Shown here piece by piece: positions 1 through 8,869 of a stretch of DNA of 64,000 nt (position 1 is the first letter of the stretch; each line of letters starts with the position of its first letter). Under the pieces are notes generated by a model. The model had not been told where the DNA came from. It did not search any database and saw only the letters and a program-made list of their open reading frames with translations. A program made the translations under genes and the position numbers. Source of the DNA: Methanospirillaceae archaeon (GTDB lineage: Archaea > Halobacteriota > Methanomicrobia > Methanomicrobiales > Methanospirillaceae); assembly GCA_016926505.1 (NCBI GenBank), contig JAFGOM010000097.1:1-64000 (forward strand), in the 5' to 3' direction.

Positions 1-1
1 C

Positions 2-865
2 CGTCTCTCCATCCTTCAGGCAGGATTTAACTTTGTCCTTGATGATTCTGAGCGGAAATCAGACTTTATGCAGCACGTGCTTGAACTCTCCCAGGCATTT
101 GCCCTTGCTCTCCCCCACGAAAAAGCCATTGAGATCCGGGAAGATGTCGCGTATTTCCAGGCTGTCAGGGCACAAATCATCAAAACATCAGAAGGAGGCG
201 GAAAATCCGAGTACGAACTCAATCTGGCGGTTAGGCAGATCGTGTCAAAATCCATAGTCCCTCTGGGTATCGTCGATATTTTCAAGGAGATGGGAAAAGA
301 CATGGGAGATATCTCGGTCCTCTCTGAAGAGTTCTTAAATGACCTCCTCAAATACAAGAACCAGAATGTAGCCATCGCAGCCATGACCCGTCTCTTGAAT
401 GATCAGATCCGGGCACGGACCCGGAAAAACACCACCGAAGCCAGAAAATTCTCAGAGATGCTTGAGCAGACAATCAACCGGTATAATACCCGGAAGGTCA
501 CCACCCAGGAGATCTTAAAAGAACTTTCCGAGATTGCACGGGAGATCCGGGAGGCTGCACAGAGGGGAGAGAACCTGGGGCTTACCGAGGCAGAACTGGC
601 ATTTTATGACGCTCTTGGGGTCAATGACAGTGCCGTGGTGATTCTCGGTGATGAAATACTCAAAAAAATAGCCCAGGACCTTGTCAAAACCATCAGGGAG
701 AATGTTACGATTGACTGGTCATCCCGTGAATCAGTCAGGGCAAAGATGCGGGTTGCGATAAAGAGGATTCTCCGGGCGAACGGGTATCCTCCTGACAAAC
801 AGGAGAATGCCATTGCAACGGTAATGCAGCAGGCGGAACTGCTCTGTTCGGCGGTTGCAGGGTGA
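2..865 (+). CDS. hsdR: Type I restriction enzyme R subunit, C-terminal part (cut by window edge)
   Basis: The reading frame is open from the first bases and ends at 865, giving 287 visible residues of a much longer protein. They match the helical C-terminal region of HsdR (DUF3387 type): a run around EKAIEIREDVAYFQ, then the Asn/Arg-rich helices with KYKNQNVAI and LLNDQIRARTRKN, ending in IKRILRANGYPP. This region docks the translocase to the methylase core; the endonuclease and helicase domains must lie upstream, outside the window. hsdM and hsdS are presumably upstream too. A separate hsdM fragment sits at 23.2 kb. Family assignment is by motif recognition. Confidence 0.85.
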   Translation, partial: RLSILQAGFNFVLDDSERKSDFMQHVLELSQAFALALPHEKAIEIREDVAYFQAVRAQIIKTSEGGGKSEYELNLAVRQIVSKSIVPLGIVDIFKEMGKDMGDISVLSEEFLNDLLKYKNQNVAIAAMTRLLNDQIRARTRKNTTEARKFSEMLEQTINRYNTRKVTTQEILKELSEIAREIREAAQRGENLGLTEAELAFYDALGVNDSAVVILGDEILKKIAQDLVKTIRENVTIDWSSRESVRAKMRVAIKRILRANGYPPDKQENAIATVMQQAELLCSAVAG

Positions 866-1712
866 GGTCATCCCTTTCCTTATCCTCTTTATTGCTCCAG
901 CCTCTCATCACAATCACCTTCCGAAAGGAAGTTTTTTTATGATCATCTCCTCAAGGCCATCAACAAAATACGATCCCAAACTAACCCCCCCAAACAAACC
1001 TAAAACCGGTACCAACATTACCGGATCACTCCAGTCAGAAAGATACGCATTGGAACACAGATTGGGTTTTTTTTACCGGTTATAATTCATACTCCCACGA
1101 TAGATGATGGTCTTGATCTCATTCTGGTTTTGAACCATTTTCCCATCAATCACGTTCACTTTACGTTCGCGGTCATAAACAAAAACCAGAATACGTTCGC
1201 GGTCGTAAGTGGACGTAATTCCGGTCGTATCATGAATCCTTCCATACATAGGAGGTTCCTTTCCCGACCCCTTCCCTTGTGACCTCTGAATACTTTTCAG
1301 TCCTTGATAGAAGAAGCCGACTCGCCTGTCCTTTTGACAGCCCACAGAGCTCTATAACATCGGATCTGGTACTTCTTGGGTGAGCCTTCAGCCAGGTTAT
1401 GATCATCTGCTCCTGCTGGATACGATCAAATCGGGACTCCGCACATCACACCTTTGTGTATAGTGATTTTTACACTCTTTATATTATGAGCAGGGGGATT
1501 TTGTAGCTGACTCGATAATATCTCGAAAATATATCCACATTTTTAGTCATGTGCGGAGTTCCGACTGAAAAACTCTATCCCATAAACAATATGTGAATTA
1601 TCGTTTTCATAGGTATATTTGAGGCTCTGCATCATAGTAGTTTTCTGTACTCAATTGAAATAACGAAAAAGCTGAAATTCATTATTTCATGAAGAAAAGA
1701 GGAGAATGTGAA
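866..1712. other. Long non-coding stretch after hsdR
   Basis: No convincing gene is seen in about 850 bp. It holds two direct copies of a 17-bp motif (tacgttcgcggtcRtaa, at 1162 and 1192) and the inverted-end element at 1431-1564. A 90-codon minus-strand frame at 1073-1345 has no recognisable motif and gains its YDRER repeat only from the DNA repeat. Confidence 0.5.
1431..1564. mobile_element. Short element with terminal inverted repeats (MITE-like)
   Basis: The left end tcgggactccgcacat (1431-1446) and the right end atgtgcggagttccga (1549-1564) are reverse complements with one mismatch in 16. Allowing one more mismatch the match runs about three bases inward. The 134-bp interior is AT-rich and has no open frame. 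The size and ends fit a non-autonomous transposon derivative. No clear target-site duplication is visible, so a structured RNA or paired protein sites are alternatives. Confidence 0.45.
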
Positions 1713-2172
1713 TTACCAGACCTTTGGAACAAAATCTTTTGTATTTACTATTGCGGCACGGTCTCCCGTAGCCCTAATCACAAAAAGGCCATCCTCTCTG
1801 CCAATGCTGCAGTTCCCGAGTTTTCTGTATTGAATGCGACCGCTCCGTATACTTTTTATCTGAATATTCAGGCATCCAGTTCTTTGCCTGTTTGAGTTTT
1901 TTCAGAAAATTTCGGATATCCTCCGGCCTGATTTTCGTTTTTACTTCTACAATTACTATTTCAGATCCGTTGATGGCGATGATGTCAAACTCATAATCAA
2001 TGCCATCTCGACGACCTGACCGACGCTTAAGGGTATCAGTTACTTGTATTCCCCGCTGGTTCAGGATGGTGATGATATCTCCCTCCACCAGGGATTCAAC
2101 AAGTTTACCCCATTGAGAGGTAAATAAACGTTCCAATTGGTTGAGTTTTTTATCTGTCTCCCTGAACTTTTC
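1713..2172 (-). pseudogene. DUF3782-type PD-(D/E)XK nuclease-like protein, frameshifted
   Basis: The minus strand encodes a small nuclease-fold protein of the DUF3782 kind: LFTSQWGKLVESLVEGD, then YEFDIIAING and IVIVEVKTK, the D...ExK signature of PD-(D/E)XK enzymes. The intact frame runs only from a TTG at 2136 to 1774. One missing base in the 5-A run at 1853-1857 would continue it as KKVYGAVAF, and a second missing base near 1791-1799 would continue it as GLFVIRATGDRAAIVNTK with a stop at 1713-1715. Upstream of the TTG the frame still reads EKFRETDKKLNQ, typical of the coiled N-terminus, but meets TAG at 2173-2175. It is therefore a decayed gene or carries two sequencing errors. Confidence 0.7.
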
Positions 2173-2379
2173 CTAATAATAGTATGGATTAAAAATTCAT
2201 TGAATCAGTTACATACCAATTGTGCGATGATGATTATCTTCGAGAATCGAGTTACAATGATGAAATATCTGCCCCTCTGCTTACCACTTCTTAAACCACG
2301 ATGATCAGGATAGGATCTCCCCTAGCATCTGGTTTAAAGGTATATTAGGGGGGATACTACGTTTCGTCAATAAATCTCT

Positions 2380-3669
2380 TCATTCATCAGAGTAATAAAA
2401 AAATAACCCTTTTCCTCGCTTTTCTTTCACAATGTATCCTTGTTCTTCCAGATGCATTAGATCTGTTCGTGCGGTTTGATAAACAACGTTTGAACGTTTC
2501 GCGATCTGAAATATTGTATAAACCTGGTTGGGTGTTTCCATCATCTCCGATAAAATCTCTGCCTGTCGTGGATTCAGATCCTTCCTCGTTTTTATGAGTT
2601 CCTGGGCTTTTTTCTGATACTCCTGTTTCTCTTCGATGTAGTGAATCAGATCGGTTAGTGCTTTGTTCATTGTGTCGATATGATATAAGATGAAATATGT
2701 GAGATCTAACTGATCATATTCAGTATACAAATATGCAAGAGCATATTTTCCTTTCGACTTAAGAATGCTTCTTGAAATAGAGAGATACTCCATCAACCAA
2801 TATCCGTGAGAAAGAGTATACCAATAGAAAAGACTCCTTGCTGTACGTCCATTCCCGTCATTAAATGGGTGAATGTATCCAATAAGGAAATGAATCACGA
2901 TTCCTTTGATGATAGGGTGAATAAATTTCTCTTCGTCGTTAGCATTTACAAATTCACATAGACCATCTATGAGATTTGGTATCTCTTGATAATCGGGCGG
3001 AATATGATGGACTGTACCCGTTACAGGGTCCATAACCTTTACATCATTATTATCTCGAAAATGACCGATATCATCCCGTATTATTGTCTCTTTAGTGACC
3101 GTTTGCTGAATTTCGAGGAGTAAAGAGGGAGTCAATGGTCCGCCTTGTTTTTCTATGAGCATCTGCAGAGTCTCATAATTATTCAGAACCATCTGCTCCC
3201 CATGACTACGGGGGGTTTTCTTCTGCTCTATCATCTCCCGTGCCTCTTTTCGGGTTGTTACAGCTCCTTCAAGGATGCTTGACGCTATCGCCTCCTCTAT
3301 CAATGATGACACGATATATCGCTTATCCAGGTGTAGGGACTTGTTTTGAATCTGTATTGTTCCGGAGAGGTACCTATCGTATAAATGCAAACTTCTCTGA
3401 ATAGATGGTGTGATGCAGTAATCCATGCTGATATGAGGGTATGGAACGTGTTCCGTCTTCTGAGAACGGAACATTTTCATTGCAGTCCATATTTGTGCCC
3501 TCTCGGATTCGTCTTTTACACGATAGATCAAATCATCCCAATAGAGATACCGCTCATTAAACGAATCGACATAAGATTTAAAATCAGAATCTTCAAAGTA
3601 ACGGAGAATTGCTTTGTGTAATCCAGGGAGCCGGAGAAGATCTGGGGATTTTTCAGGAAGATTTTTCAT
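2380..3669 (-). CDS. Fic family AMP-transferase with C-terminal winged helix
   Basis: Fic proteins move AMP (or another phosphate-containing group) onto hydroxyl side chains of target proteins. This 429-residue protein has the full catalytic loop HPFNDGNGRTAR at residues 267-278, with the active His first. The inhibitory helix motif (S/T)xxxE(G/N) is seen as SSILEG at 130-135, so it should be self-inhibited (class II layout). The last ~70 residues (NPRQAEILSEMM to the end) form a winged helix with a turn at FQIAKRSNVVYQTARTDLMHLEEQGYI. It is transcribed alone. Two identical palindromes lie just upstream, which suggests that its own winged helix may control it. The target protein is unknown. 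Confidence 0.88.
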   Translation of the reverse strand: MKNLPEKSPDLLRLPGLHKAILRYFEDSDFKSYVDSFNERYLYWDDLIYRVKDESERAQIWTAMKMFRSQKTEHVPYPHISMDYCITPSIQRSLHLYDRYLSGTIQIQNKSLHLDKRYIVSSLIEEAIASSILEGAVTTRKEAREMIEQKKTPRSHGEQMVLNNYETLQMLIEKQGGPLTPSLLLEIQQTVTKETIIRDDIGHFRDNNDVKVMDPVTGTVHHIPPDYQEIPNLIDGLCEFVNANDEEKFIHPIIKGIVIHFLIGYIHPFNDGNGRTARSLFYWYTLSHGYWLMEYLSISRSILKSKGKYALAYLYTEYDQLDLTYFILYHIDTMNKALTDLIHYIEEKQEYQKKAQELIKTRKDLNPRQAEILSEMMETPNQVYTIFQIAKRSNVVYQTARTDLMHLEEQGYIVKEKRGKGLFFYYSDE

Positions 3670-3690
3670 TTTATGTCTAAAATCCGTTTA

Positions 3691-3713
3691 TACTAATTTG
3701 ACTGAAATTAGTA
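3691..3713. promoter_or_regulatory. Palindrome 1 upstream of fic
   Basis: TACTAATTT-N5-AAATTAGTA, perfect 9-bp arms, followed by gatattagt. It lies 22 bp before the Fic start codon (the gene is on the minus strand). It has the shape of an operator for a dimeric DNA-binding protein. Confidence 0.6.
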
Positions 3714-3747
3714 GATATTAGTTTTCAATGTCCTTAAATTTTCGTTA

Positions 3748-3770
3748 TACTAATTTTGTTGAAATTAGTA
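3748..3770. promoter_or_regulatory. Palindrome 2 upstream of fic
   Basis: Second copy, TACTAATTT-N5-AAATTAGTA, with the same 9-bp arms, followed by aatattagt. It starts exactly 57 bp after copy 1. The spacer differs (tgttg versus gactg), so the arms have been conserved while the centre has not. Confidence 0.6.
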
Positions 3771-4034
3771 AATATTAGTATAAAGAAATTATGCTCTAAA
3801 TGAAAAATTTACGTTTATCCAGAGAATTATCCTCATCTAATATAATTCGTTAATTATTCATGAAGACGAGATGATGGTCGATGAGTGATTATTCCATAGT
3901 ATGTGTATCTATAATCATAGATGCACTGTAATGGAATGCTCGGTTCTAATAAATTGAAAGGCCCGCACATGCCATGATTCCTAACCTACACAATCGACAA
4001 AAAAAGCATCTTAGGAAACGATTTCAAAAACGGA
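3771..4034. other. AT-rich intergenic region before tRNA-His
   Basis: With the palindromes above, about 365 bp lie between fic and tRNA-His. Beyond the palindromes I see no gene, hairpin or repeat in it. Confidence 0.5.
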
Positions 4035-4106
4035 GGCCAGGACCGGGAATCGAACCCAGATCGGGGGAACCACAATCCCCTAGGATAACCATTACCCTAC
4101 CCTGGC
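4035..4106 (-). tRNA. tRNA-His (GTG)
   Basis: Read on the minus strand from 4106: acceptor GCCAGGG pairs with TCCTGGC (last pair G-T), followed by discriminator C at 4035. The anticodon arm GGGGA-TTGTGGT-TCCCC gives anticodon GTG. The T arm reads CTGGGTTCGATTCCCGG. No CCA is encoded. The base before G1 is T, so the extra G(-1) of tRNA-His would have to be added after transcription. C73 fits the tRNA-His identity. Confidence 0.93.
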
Positions 4107-4412
4107 ACAACGCACTCATCAAATTGGATCTCAGAACTCTTAAGGGTATTTGTTTTTCAGATACAAAATCCTGCCAGCATTAGGAAGGGACTGCGAAAGC
4201 GCACCGGTTTCTCTCAATAGCACCCTGATATCGTATCCAACGGTATCAGAAGCTCTCATCCGGTGAGATAGCCGGGAAGATTTTATCTGTCGCGGTGCTT
4301 CCATATTAGTAGCATTACATCAGTGATTTGATATGTTTCACTATCCGCCGGTTCCATAACAGGGGAAAATCCGACAAGCCGGCAATAATCAATACAGCAG
4401 GAGAGGGTAATC

Positions 4413-6221
4413 GTGGCAAAGAAGAAGAAAGGGACAGTACAGGAAGAACAGTCTCATATCAGAACACCAATCGTCTGCGTAATGGGTCATGTGGATCACG
4501 GGAAAACGTCTCTTCTTGACAAGATTCGTGGATCTTCAGTGGTGGAGGGTGAAGCAGGAGCGATCACCCAGCATATCGGTGCTTCAATCATTCCCATCGA
4601 TACCATTATCGCGATGAGCGGTGGTCTGCAGAAACAAAAAGTCAATATTCCGGGTCTGCTCTTCATCGATACCCCGGGTCACCATGCGTTTACCACGCTC
4701 CGGTCACGGGGCGGGGCTCTTGCCGATATGGCAATTGTTGTTATCGATATCACAGAAGGATTTCAGCCGCAGACTCATGAAGCCCTCCAGATACTGCGTT
4801 CATGCAAAACTCCCTTTGTGATTGCAGCAAACAAACTGGATCGGATCCATGGATGGAAAGTATTACCGGGGGAGAGCTTCCTCTCCTCATATGCCAAACA
4901 GAACGAACGGGTCAGACAGACACTTGAGAACCGGGTGTATGAGATCGTAGGAGAACTCTCAGAACTTGATTTCTCATCAGAGCGGTTTGACCGGGTGAGT
5001 GATTTCGCACGAAATCTTGCCATCGTTCCCATCAGTGCACTGACCGGTGAAGGGATATCGGATCTGCTGATGATCATGATAGGCCTTGCCCAGCGGTACA
5101 TGGAGGAATCCCTTGCCCTCACCTCTGACGGGCCGGGTATTGGAACGGTTCTTGAAGTCAAGGAAGAGAAGGGACTGGGTGCTACCATCGATCTCATCCT
5201 GTATGACGGGTTCATATCAGTCGGGGATGAGATTGCTGTCGCTACGTCAGAAGGAGTTATTGTCACCAAGGTCCGCTCGCTTCTTCAGCCCCGGCCGTTA
5301 AAGGAGATACTTATCGAGGAGAAATTCAACCGGGTGCGATCGGTTACTGCTGCTGCAGGGGTAAAGGTGAGTGCACCAAACCTGGATTGTGTCATCGCCG
5401 GATCACCGGTCAGGGTCATTTGCGGCAATGCAGAGAGTGTCTGTGAAGAGATTGCACGTGAGATGAAAGAGATTAATGTTACGCTCTCACCGGAAGGACT
5501 GGTTATCAGGGCTGACACTATCGGGGCTCTCGAAGCACTCTGTTCTGAACTTCGGAATAACGAGATACCGATAATGAGGGCAATGGTCGGACCGGTCTGC
5601 CGTCATGATGTAATCGAGACCGAGACGATAAAAAATCCTTTTTTCCGTGCTCTTATTGCATTTAACACACCAATTCTCCCGGATGCACAGGATCTCCTCA
5701 AAGAAGCCGGCTATGCAGATGAGGTCACTCTCTTCTCAGGCAATGTTATTTATCATGTCATTGAGGATTACCTGCAATGGCGCATGGATCTGAAAAAGAA
5801 TATCGAACAGAAACAGTTTGAACAGATCATCTTTCCTGCCAGGGTTACGGTTCTTGAAGGATGTGTCTTCCGGCAGAACAATCCTGCTGTTGTGGGTATC
5901 CGGGTCCTTGCCGGTACACTTCGTACCGGTGTCAGTCTTATTCAGACCGATGGAAGAAAGATTGGAAAGATAAAAACCATCCAGCACCACCGGGAAAATA
6001 TCGGTGAGTGCCACGCCGGTGATGAGGTTGCAATCTCGATAGAAGGGGCAACAGTGGGAAGACAGTTTGATGTCAATGATGACCTGATGGTTGCAGTTCC
6101 CGAACGTCACGTAAAGGTCCTGGAAAAAGAACTCCTCTCTAAACTCACCATCGATGCACAGGATGTTCTTTCAGATTATGCCATGCTTTTCCGGAAAGAA
6201 AACCCCTTCTGGGGGCGGTAA
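4413..6221 (+). CDS. infB: Translation initiation factor aIF5B
   Basis: aIF5B is the GTPase that promotes ribosomal subunit joining. At 602 residues this is a standard-length archaeal form without the long eukaryotic N-terminus. G1 is GHVDHGKT (25-32), G3 DTPGH (86-90), G4 NKLD (140-143), followed by the beta-barrel domain II, domain III and a C-terminal barrel with LEGCVFRQNNPAVVGI. The start is GTG at 4413, chosen because it is preceded by gcaggagaggg, a good ribosome site, and because MAKKKK leads directly into the G domain. No intein is present at the P-loop. It stands alone, about 300 bp after the oppositely oriented tRNA-His. Confidence 0.96.
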   Translation: MAKKKKGTVQEEQSHIRTPIVCVMGHVDHGKTSLLDKIRGSSVVEGEAGAITQHIGASIIPIDTIIAMSGGLQKQKVNIPGLLFIDTPGHHAFTTLRSRGGALADMAIVVIDITEGFQPQTHEALQILRSCKTPFVIAANKLDRIHGWKVLPGESFLSSYAKQNERVRQTLENRVYEIVGELSELDFSSERFDRVSDFARNLAIVPISALTGEGISDLLMIMIGLAQRYMEESLALTSDGPGIGTVLEVKEEKGLGATIDLILYDGFISVGDEIAVATSEGVIVTKVRSLLQPRPLKEILIEEKFNRVRSVTAAAGVKVSAPNLDCVIAGSPVRVICGNAESVCEEIAREMKEINVTLSPEGLVIRADTIGALEALCSELRNNEIPIMRAMVGPVCRHDVIETETIKNPFFRALIAFNTPILPDAQDLLKEAGYADEVTLFSGNVIYHVIEDYLQWRMDLKKNIEQKQFEQIIFPARVTVLEGCVFRQNNPAVVGIRVLAGTLRTGVSLIQTDGRKIGKIKTIQHHRENIGECHAGDEVAISIEGATVGRQFDVNDDLMVAVPERHVKVLEKELLSKLTIDAQDVLSDYAMLFRKENPFWGR

Positions 6222-6241
6222 GAAGATTCATTCACCTACCG

Positions 6242-6248
6242 TTTTTTT
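6242..6248 (+). terminator. Oligo-T terminator after infB
   Basis: Seven T residues 20 bp after the infB stop. Oligo-T on the coding strand is the usual archaeal termination signal; no hairpin is needed. Confidence 0.4.
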
Positions 6249-6568
6249 CATATACCAGTCACTCAGTCGCTCTTCTCTTATAGAAGAGAGTACCAATCTG
6301 CACGCATTCATGAATGAACATTTTTTTAGGATTACCTCTCCTCTCATGAAGAGAGCAAAACCAGAAGCTCTCTTTTCCTCCTGATTCGAAAAGAAGCGCC
6401 ACTAACTATAATAGGTATACCGGGCTACATGTATGGAGACTGTTCAGATGATAGCTTCTGTCTGAACGATGGGCTCCAGAGGATTTCCAGGTTCATGTGG
6501 ATATCATCCACGATGATGGCGATGAGATAACTCATCATAGAATACGAATTAGTACGATTGTGAGAGAT

Positions 6569-6988
6569 ATGGTTGATTTTAAGGTAGTATTATCAGATCC
6601 GAAGAACGGCAGAGCATATAATATCGATGCAAGTGGTTCTGCTGCAGGGTCTATTATCGGTAAGAAGATTGGTGAAGAGATCGATGCCACCCCACTCGGG
6701 TTTGACGGGTATGCAATAACCCTGACCGGAGCATCAGACCGCAACGGGACTCCTGCACGAAAGAGTCTTCCCGTTGCCGGACAGCGGAGGTGTCTTGTTA
6801 CCGGGGGTGTCGGTTTCCACCCGGTCTTTGATGGACAGAGAAGACGAAAGATGATCAGGGGATTTGAGATAACCTCTGATTTTGTTCAGATTAATGCAAA
6901 GGTGACCGGCTACGGATCAAAACCCCTTGGGGATTACTTTGCCCCGCCGGCAAAAGCAGAGCCGGAGTCAGGAACATCTTCAGAATAA
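6569..6988 (+). CDS. rps6e: 30S ribosomal protein S6e
   Basis: Archaeal S6e, a small-subunit protein without a bacterial homologue. I place the start at ATG 6569 (139 residues, MVDFKVVLSDP) because it follows gagagat and matches the usual S6e N-terminus; the open frame extends 24 codons further upstream but that part is unlike S6e. Diagnostic segments are IGKKIGEEIDA, GYAITLTGASD, GTPARKSLPVAGQRRCL and RRRKMIRG. The acidic tail after GDYFAPPA is probably disordered. It is followed by an oligo-T tract and by a convergent gene. Confidence 0.95.
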   Translation: MVDFKVVLSDPKNGRAYNIDASGSAAGSIIGKKIGEEIDATPLGFDGYAITLTGASDRNGTPARKSLPVAGQRRCLVTGGVGFHPVFDGQRRRKMIRGFEITSDFVQINAKVTGYGSKPLGDYFAPPAKAEPESGTSSE

Positions 6989-6990
6989 CC

Positions 6991-7452
6991 CTATTTTTTT
7001 TCCCATTTTTTCCGGAATTCATCTAAAAGATCGGTTACCGGAACATGGTATTTCTTTGCGACGATAACGAGCACCGCATCTGAAAGAATGGTTTCATGAA
7101 AAATATCGAGCATGATCCGGTTCATCTCGCTGATTACGGTTTCCTGTTTTTCACTGGTATGCAGGCATATCCGGTCAAGCAGTTCATCAAAGGGATCCAT
7201 CGTCTGGAATACTGATGATGATGGTTTATATCCGATAGGGATATCAACAGAGTTGATATCAAACAAAAGCCGCACCATATCGTCTTTTATCTCGATAAGG
7301 CCCTGTTGTTCCCCCTTTTTCAGGATTCGGTATGCTTCCTCCTTGCTCATAAATCTCTTTTCAATTGCATAGTAAAAGATGAGATCCGGTACCGGGATTA
7401 CCTCTTTCCTGGTATGGTAAAACGGGGCAGCAAGGGTCTTGGCAAGTGTCAC
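6991..7452 (-). CDS. DUF2240 family protein
   Basis: A 153-residue archaeal protein of unknown function, recognised as DUF2240 from its N-terminus (TLAAPFYHTRKEVIPVPDLIFYYAI) and the segment EEAYRILKKGEQQGLIEI, which resembles a winged helix. A helical C-terminal half follows (ISEMNRIMLDIF ... VPVTDLLDEFRKKWEKK). It has no signal peptide or membrane segment, so it is probably cytoplasmic. It runs towards S6e and is not in an operon with it. A role in nucleic-acid metabolism is only a guess from the fold. Confidence 0.75.
   Translation of the reverse strand: MTLAKTLAAPFYHTRKEVIPVPDLIFYYAIEKRFMSKEEAYRILKKGEQQGLIEIKDDMVRLLFDINSVDIPIGYKPSSSVFQTMDPFDELLDRICLHTSEKQETVISEMNRIMLDIFHETILSDAVLVIVAKKYHVPVTDLLDEFRKKWEKK
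6994..7011 (+). terminator. Oligo-T tracts after S6e
   Basis: T8 (6994-7001) and T6 (7006-7011) right after the S6e stop. They overlap the 3' end of the convergent DUF2240 gene, so the two transcripts probably terminate against each other. Confidence 0.4.
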
Positions 7453-7674
7453 AAAGATACTCCTATAGATATCTGTTTTTACCGCAGATAAAGTATATCC
7501 GGCTGGTTTTGTGAGGCAGAAAAGACGGATTAAAACTCATTTTAGTAACAGCAAAGGAGTTTTTCCTGGCAGAATAAATCCGGCCATGATGGTACCATCA
7601 GGGAGGTATCAGCGAAAGCATACAGAAAGATGAACCGAAAACGAATGCAAAGAACAGAAAAAATCAGAAAAAAA

Positions 7675-8052
7675 TTACTCGATGAGGATGGCGTTAATTA
7701 CACCATGCTGCCCGGGTCTGCTTACAATACGGGCGCGGCCCATCTCGGTACGGATAATTGCACCCTTCGTCAGGAGATTCCGCCTGACATAGTTCGGGTT
7801 TGCGGTATTCTCTTCAACTGTCTCAATCTTCACATTCTTTGTGACACCGGTATTTGTGTCACTGACTGACGCATACTCGGTACGCAGTGCACGGACTTTT
7901 ACGTTACCACCGAAAGTTCTGCTGATTTTTCTGCGTTCCGGTCCGATATGGGTTTCGGCAGGAGCTGAACCTATCTCTCTTCTGCGTTTTCCCCGTGCGG
8001 GATGATATCGTCCGCCTGTTGATTTTCTGACGGATCTACCTTGCCATAACAT
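7675..8052 (-). CDS. rps8e: 30S ribosomal protein S8e
   Basis: Archaeal S8e, 125 residues, close to the usual length. The basic N-terminus MLWQGRSVRKSTGGRYHPARGK and the C-terminal GRARIVSRPGQHGVINAIL are typical of the family. It has an ATG start at 8052. It is transcribed alone, in the opposite direction to the S6e gene. The 220 bp on its 3' side towards DUF2240 hold no gene. Confidence 0.96.
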   Translation of the reverse strand: MLWQGRSVRKSTGGRYHPARGKRRREIGSAPAETHIGPERRKISRTFGGNVKVRALRTEYASVSDTNTGVTKNVKIETVEENTANPNYVRRNLLTKGAIIRTEMGRARIVSRPGQHGVINAILIE

Positions 8053-8168
8053 GGTTATTCTCTCTTATGTGGTATCTGTGGGTGTGGGAGCCTCTTTGTA
8101 ATACAGCCACTGAGTCTTATTATTATGCCTTCTCTCGTTATATAAGATGTTTGGATCATCCCGTCTCT

Positions 8169-8816
8169 TCAGGAGAGGATCTCATCGACCAGCCGGATGA
8201 CATTCTGCCCGGTCTTTAAATTAGTCAGAAAAACTTTCATATCAGGATTATAGCGATGCATATCGTTCTCCATCCGTGAAAGATTGGCACCGACCGCCTC
8301 TGCAAGGTCAATTTTATTCAGAACACCTATCGAACACCCGCGAAACATCATCGGGTGTTTATTGACCACATCGTCTCCTTCTGTTGAACTGACAACAACG
8401 ATTCGTTTCTCTGCCCCAAGGGCAAAATCAGTCGGACAGACCATGTTACCGACATTCTCAATAAATAAAATGTCAATTGAAGAGAGAGGAAGGTGTGAGA
8501 GTGCATGCTCAACAAGATGAGCATCAAGATGACATTCCTTCCCGGTATTGACATTATATGCAGGAATGCCAAGCGCCTGTACCCGTTTAAAATCATCGTC
8601 CCCGTATACATCTCCTGCTATCGCTGCACAGGAAAAACCCCTGTCTTTGAGGAGCGGTACAAGCTGTTCAATGAGTGCAGTCTTGCCGGAACCGATCCCC
8701 CCCAGCAGATCAAACGCACGAACAAAGTTATTCCGGAGTAATGCTGCATTTTCATCTGCTATTTTATTATTAACAGAAAATATGTCCTTTTCGACTGAAA
8801 CGTCAATGTGGTGCAT
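8169..8816 (-). CDS. hypB: Hydrogenase nickel incorporation GTPase HypB
   Basis: HypB is the GTPase that delivers nickel to [NiFe]-hydrogenases, which a hydrogenotrophic methanogen needs. At 215 residues it has the P-loop GGIGSGKT (39-46), the metal-site cluster C95-H96...H100 (KECHLDAH), the ENVGNMVCP segment and NKID as guanine-specificity motif. The N-terminal His-rich and CxxCGC metal stores of some bacterial HypB proteins are absent, as is common in archaea. hypA is not next to it. It diverges from SRP19 with only 53 bp between the starts, so the promoters must be back to back. Confidence 0.95.
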   Translation of the reverse strand: MHHIDVSVEKDIFSVNNKIADENAALLRNNFVRAFDLLGGIGSGKTALIEQLVPLLKDRGFSCAAIAGDVYGDDDFKRVQALGIPAYNVNTGKECHLDAHLVEHALSHLPLSSIDILFIENVGNMVCPTDFALGAEKRIVVVSSTEGDDVVNKHPMMFRGCSIGVLNKIDLAEAVGANLSRMENDMHRYNPDMKVFLTNLKTGQNVIRLVDEILS

Positions 8817-8869
8817 GGTTATACGTCAGTACGAGATTGTTTATAGATTCACATCCCAGATATGAACCC

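Noticed and set aside
1162-1208. Two 17-bp direct repeats considered as the start of a CRISPR array
   Set aside because: Only two copies, 13-bp spacer, no further units and no cas genes in the window.
1073-1345. 90-codon minus-strand frame with YDRER twice
   Set aside because: The repeat in the protein only reflects a 17-bp DNA repeat; no family motif, weak start context.
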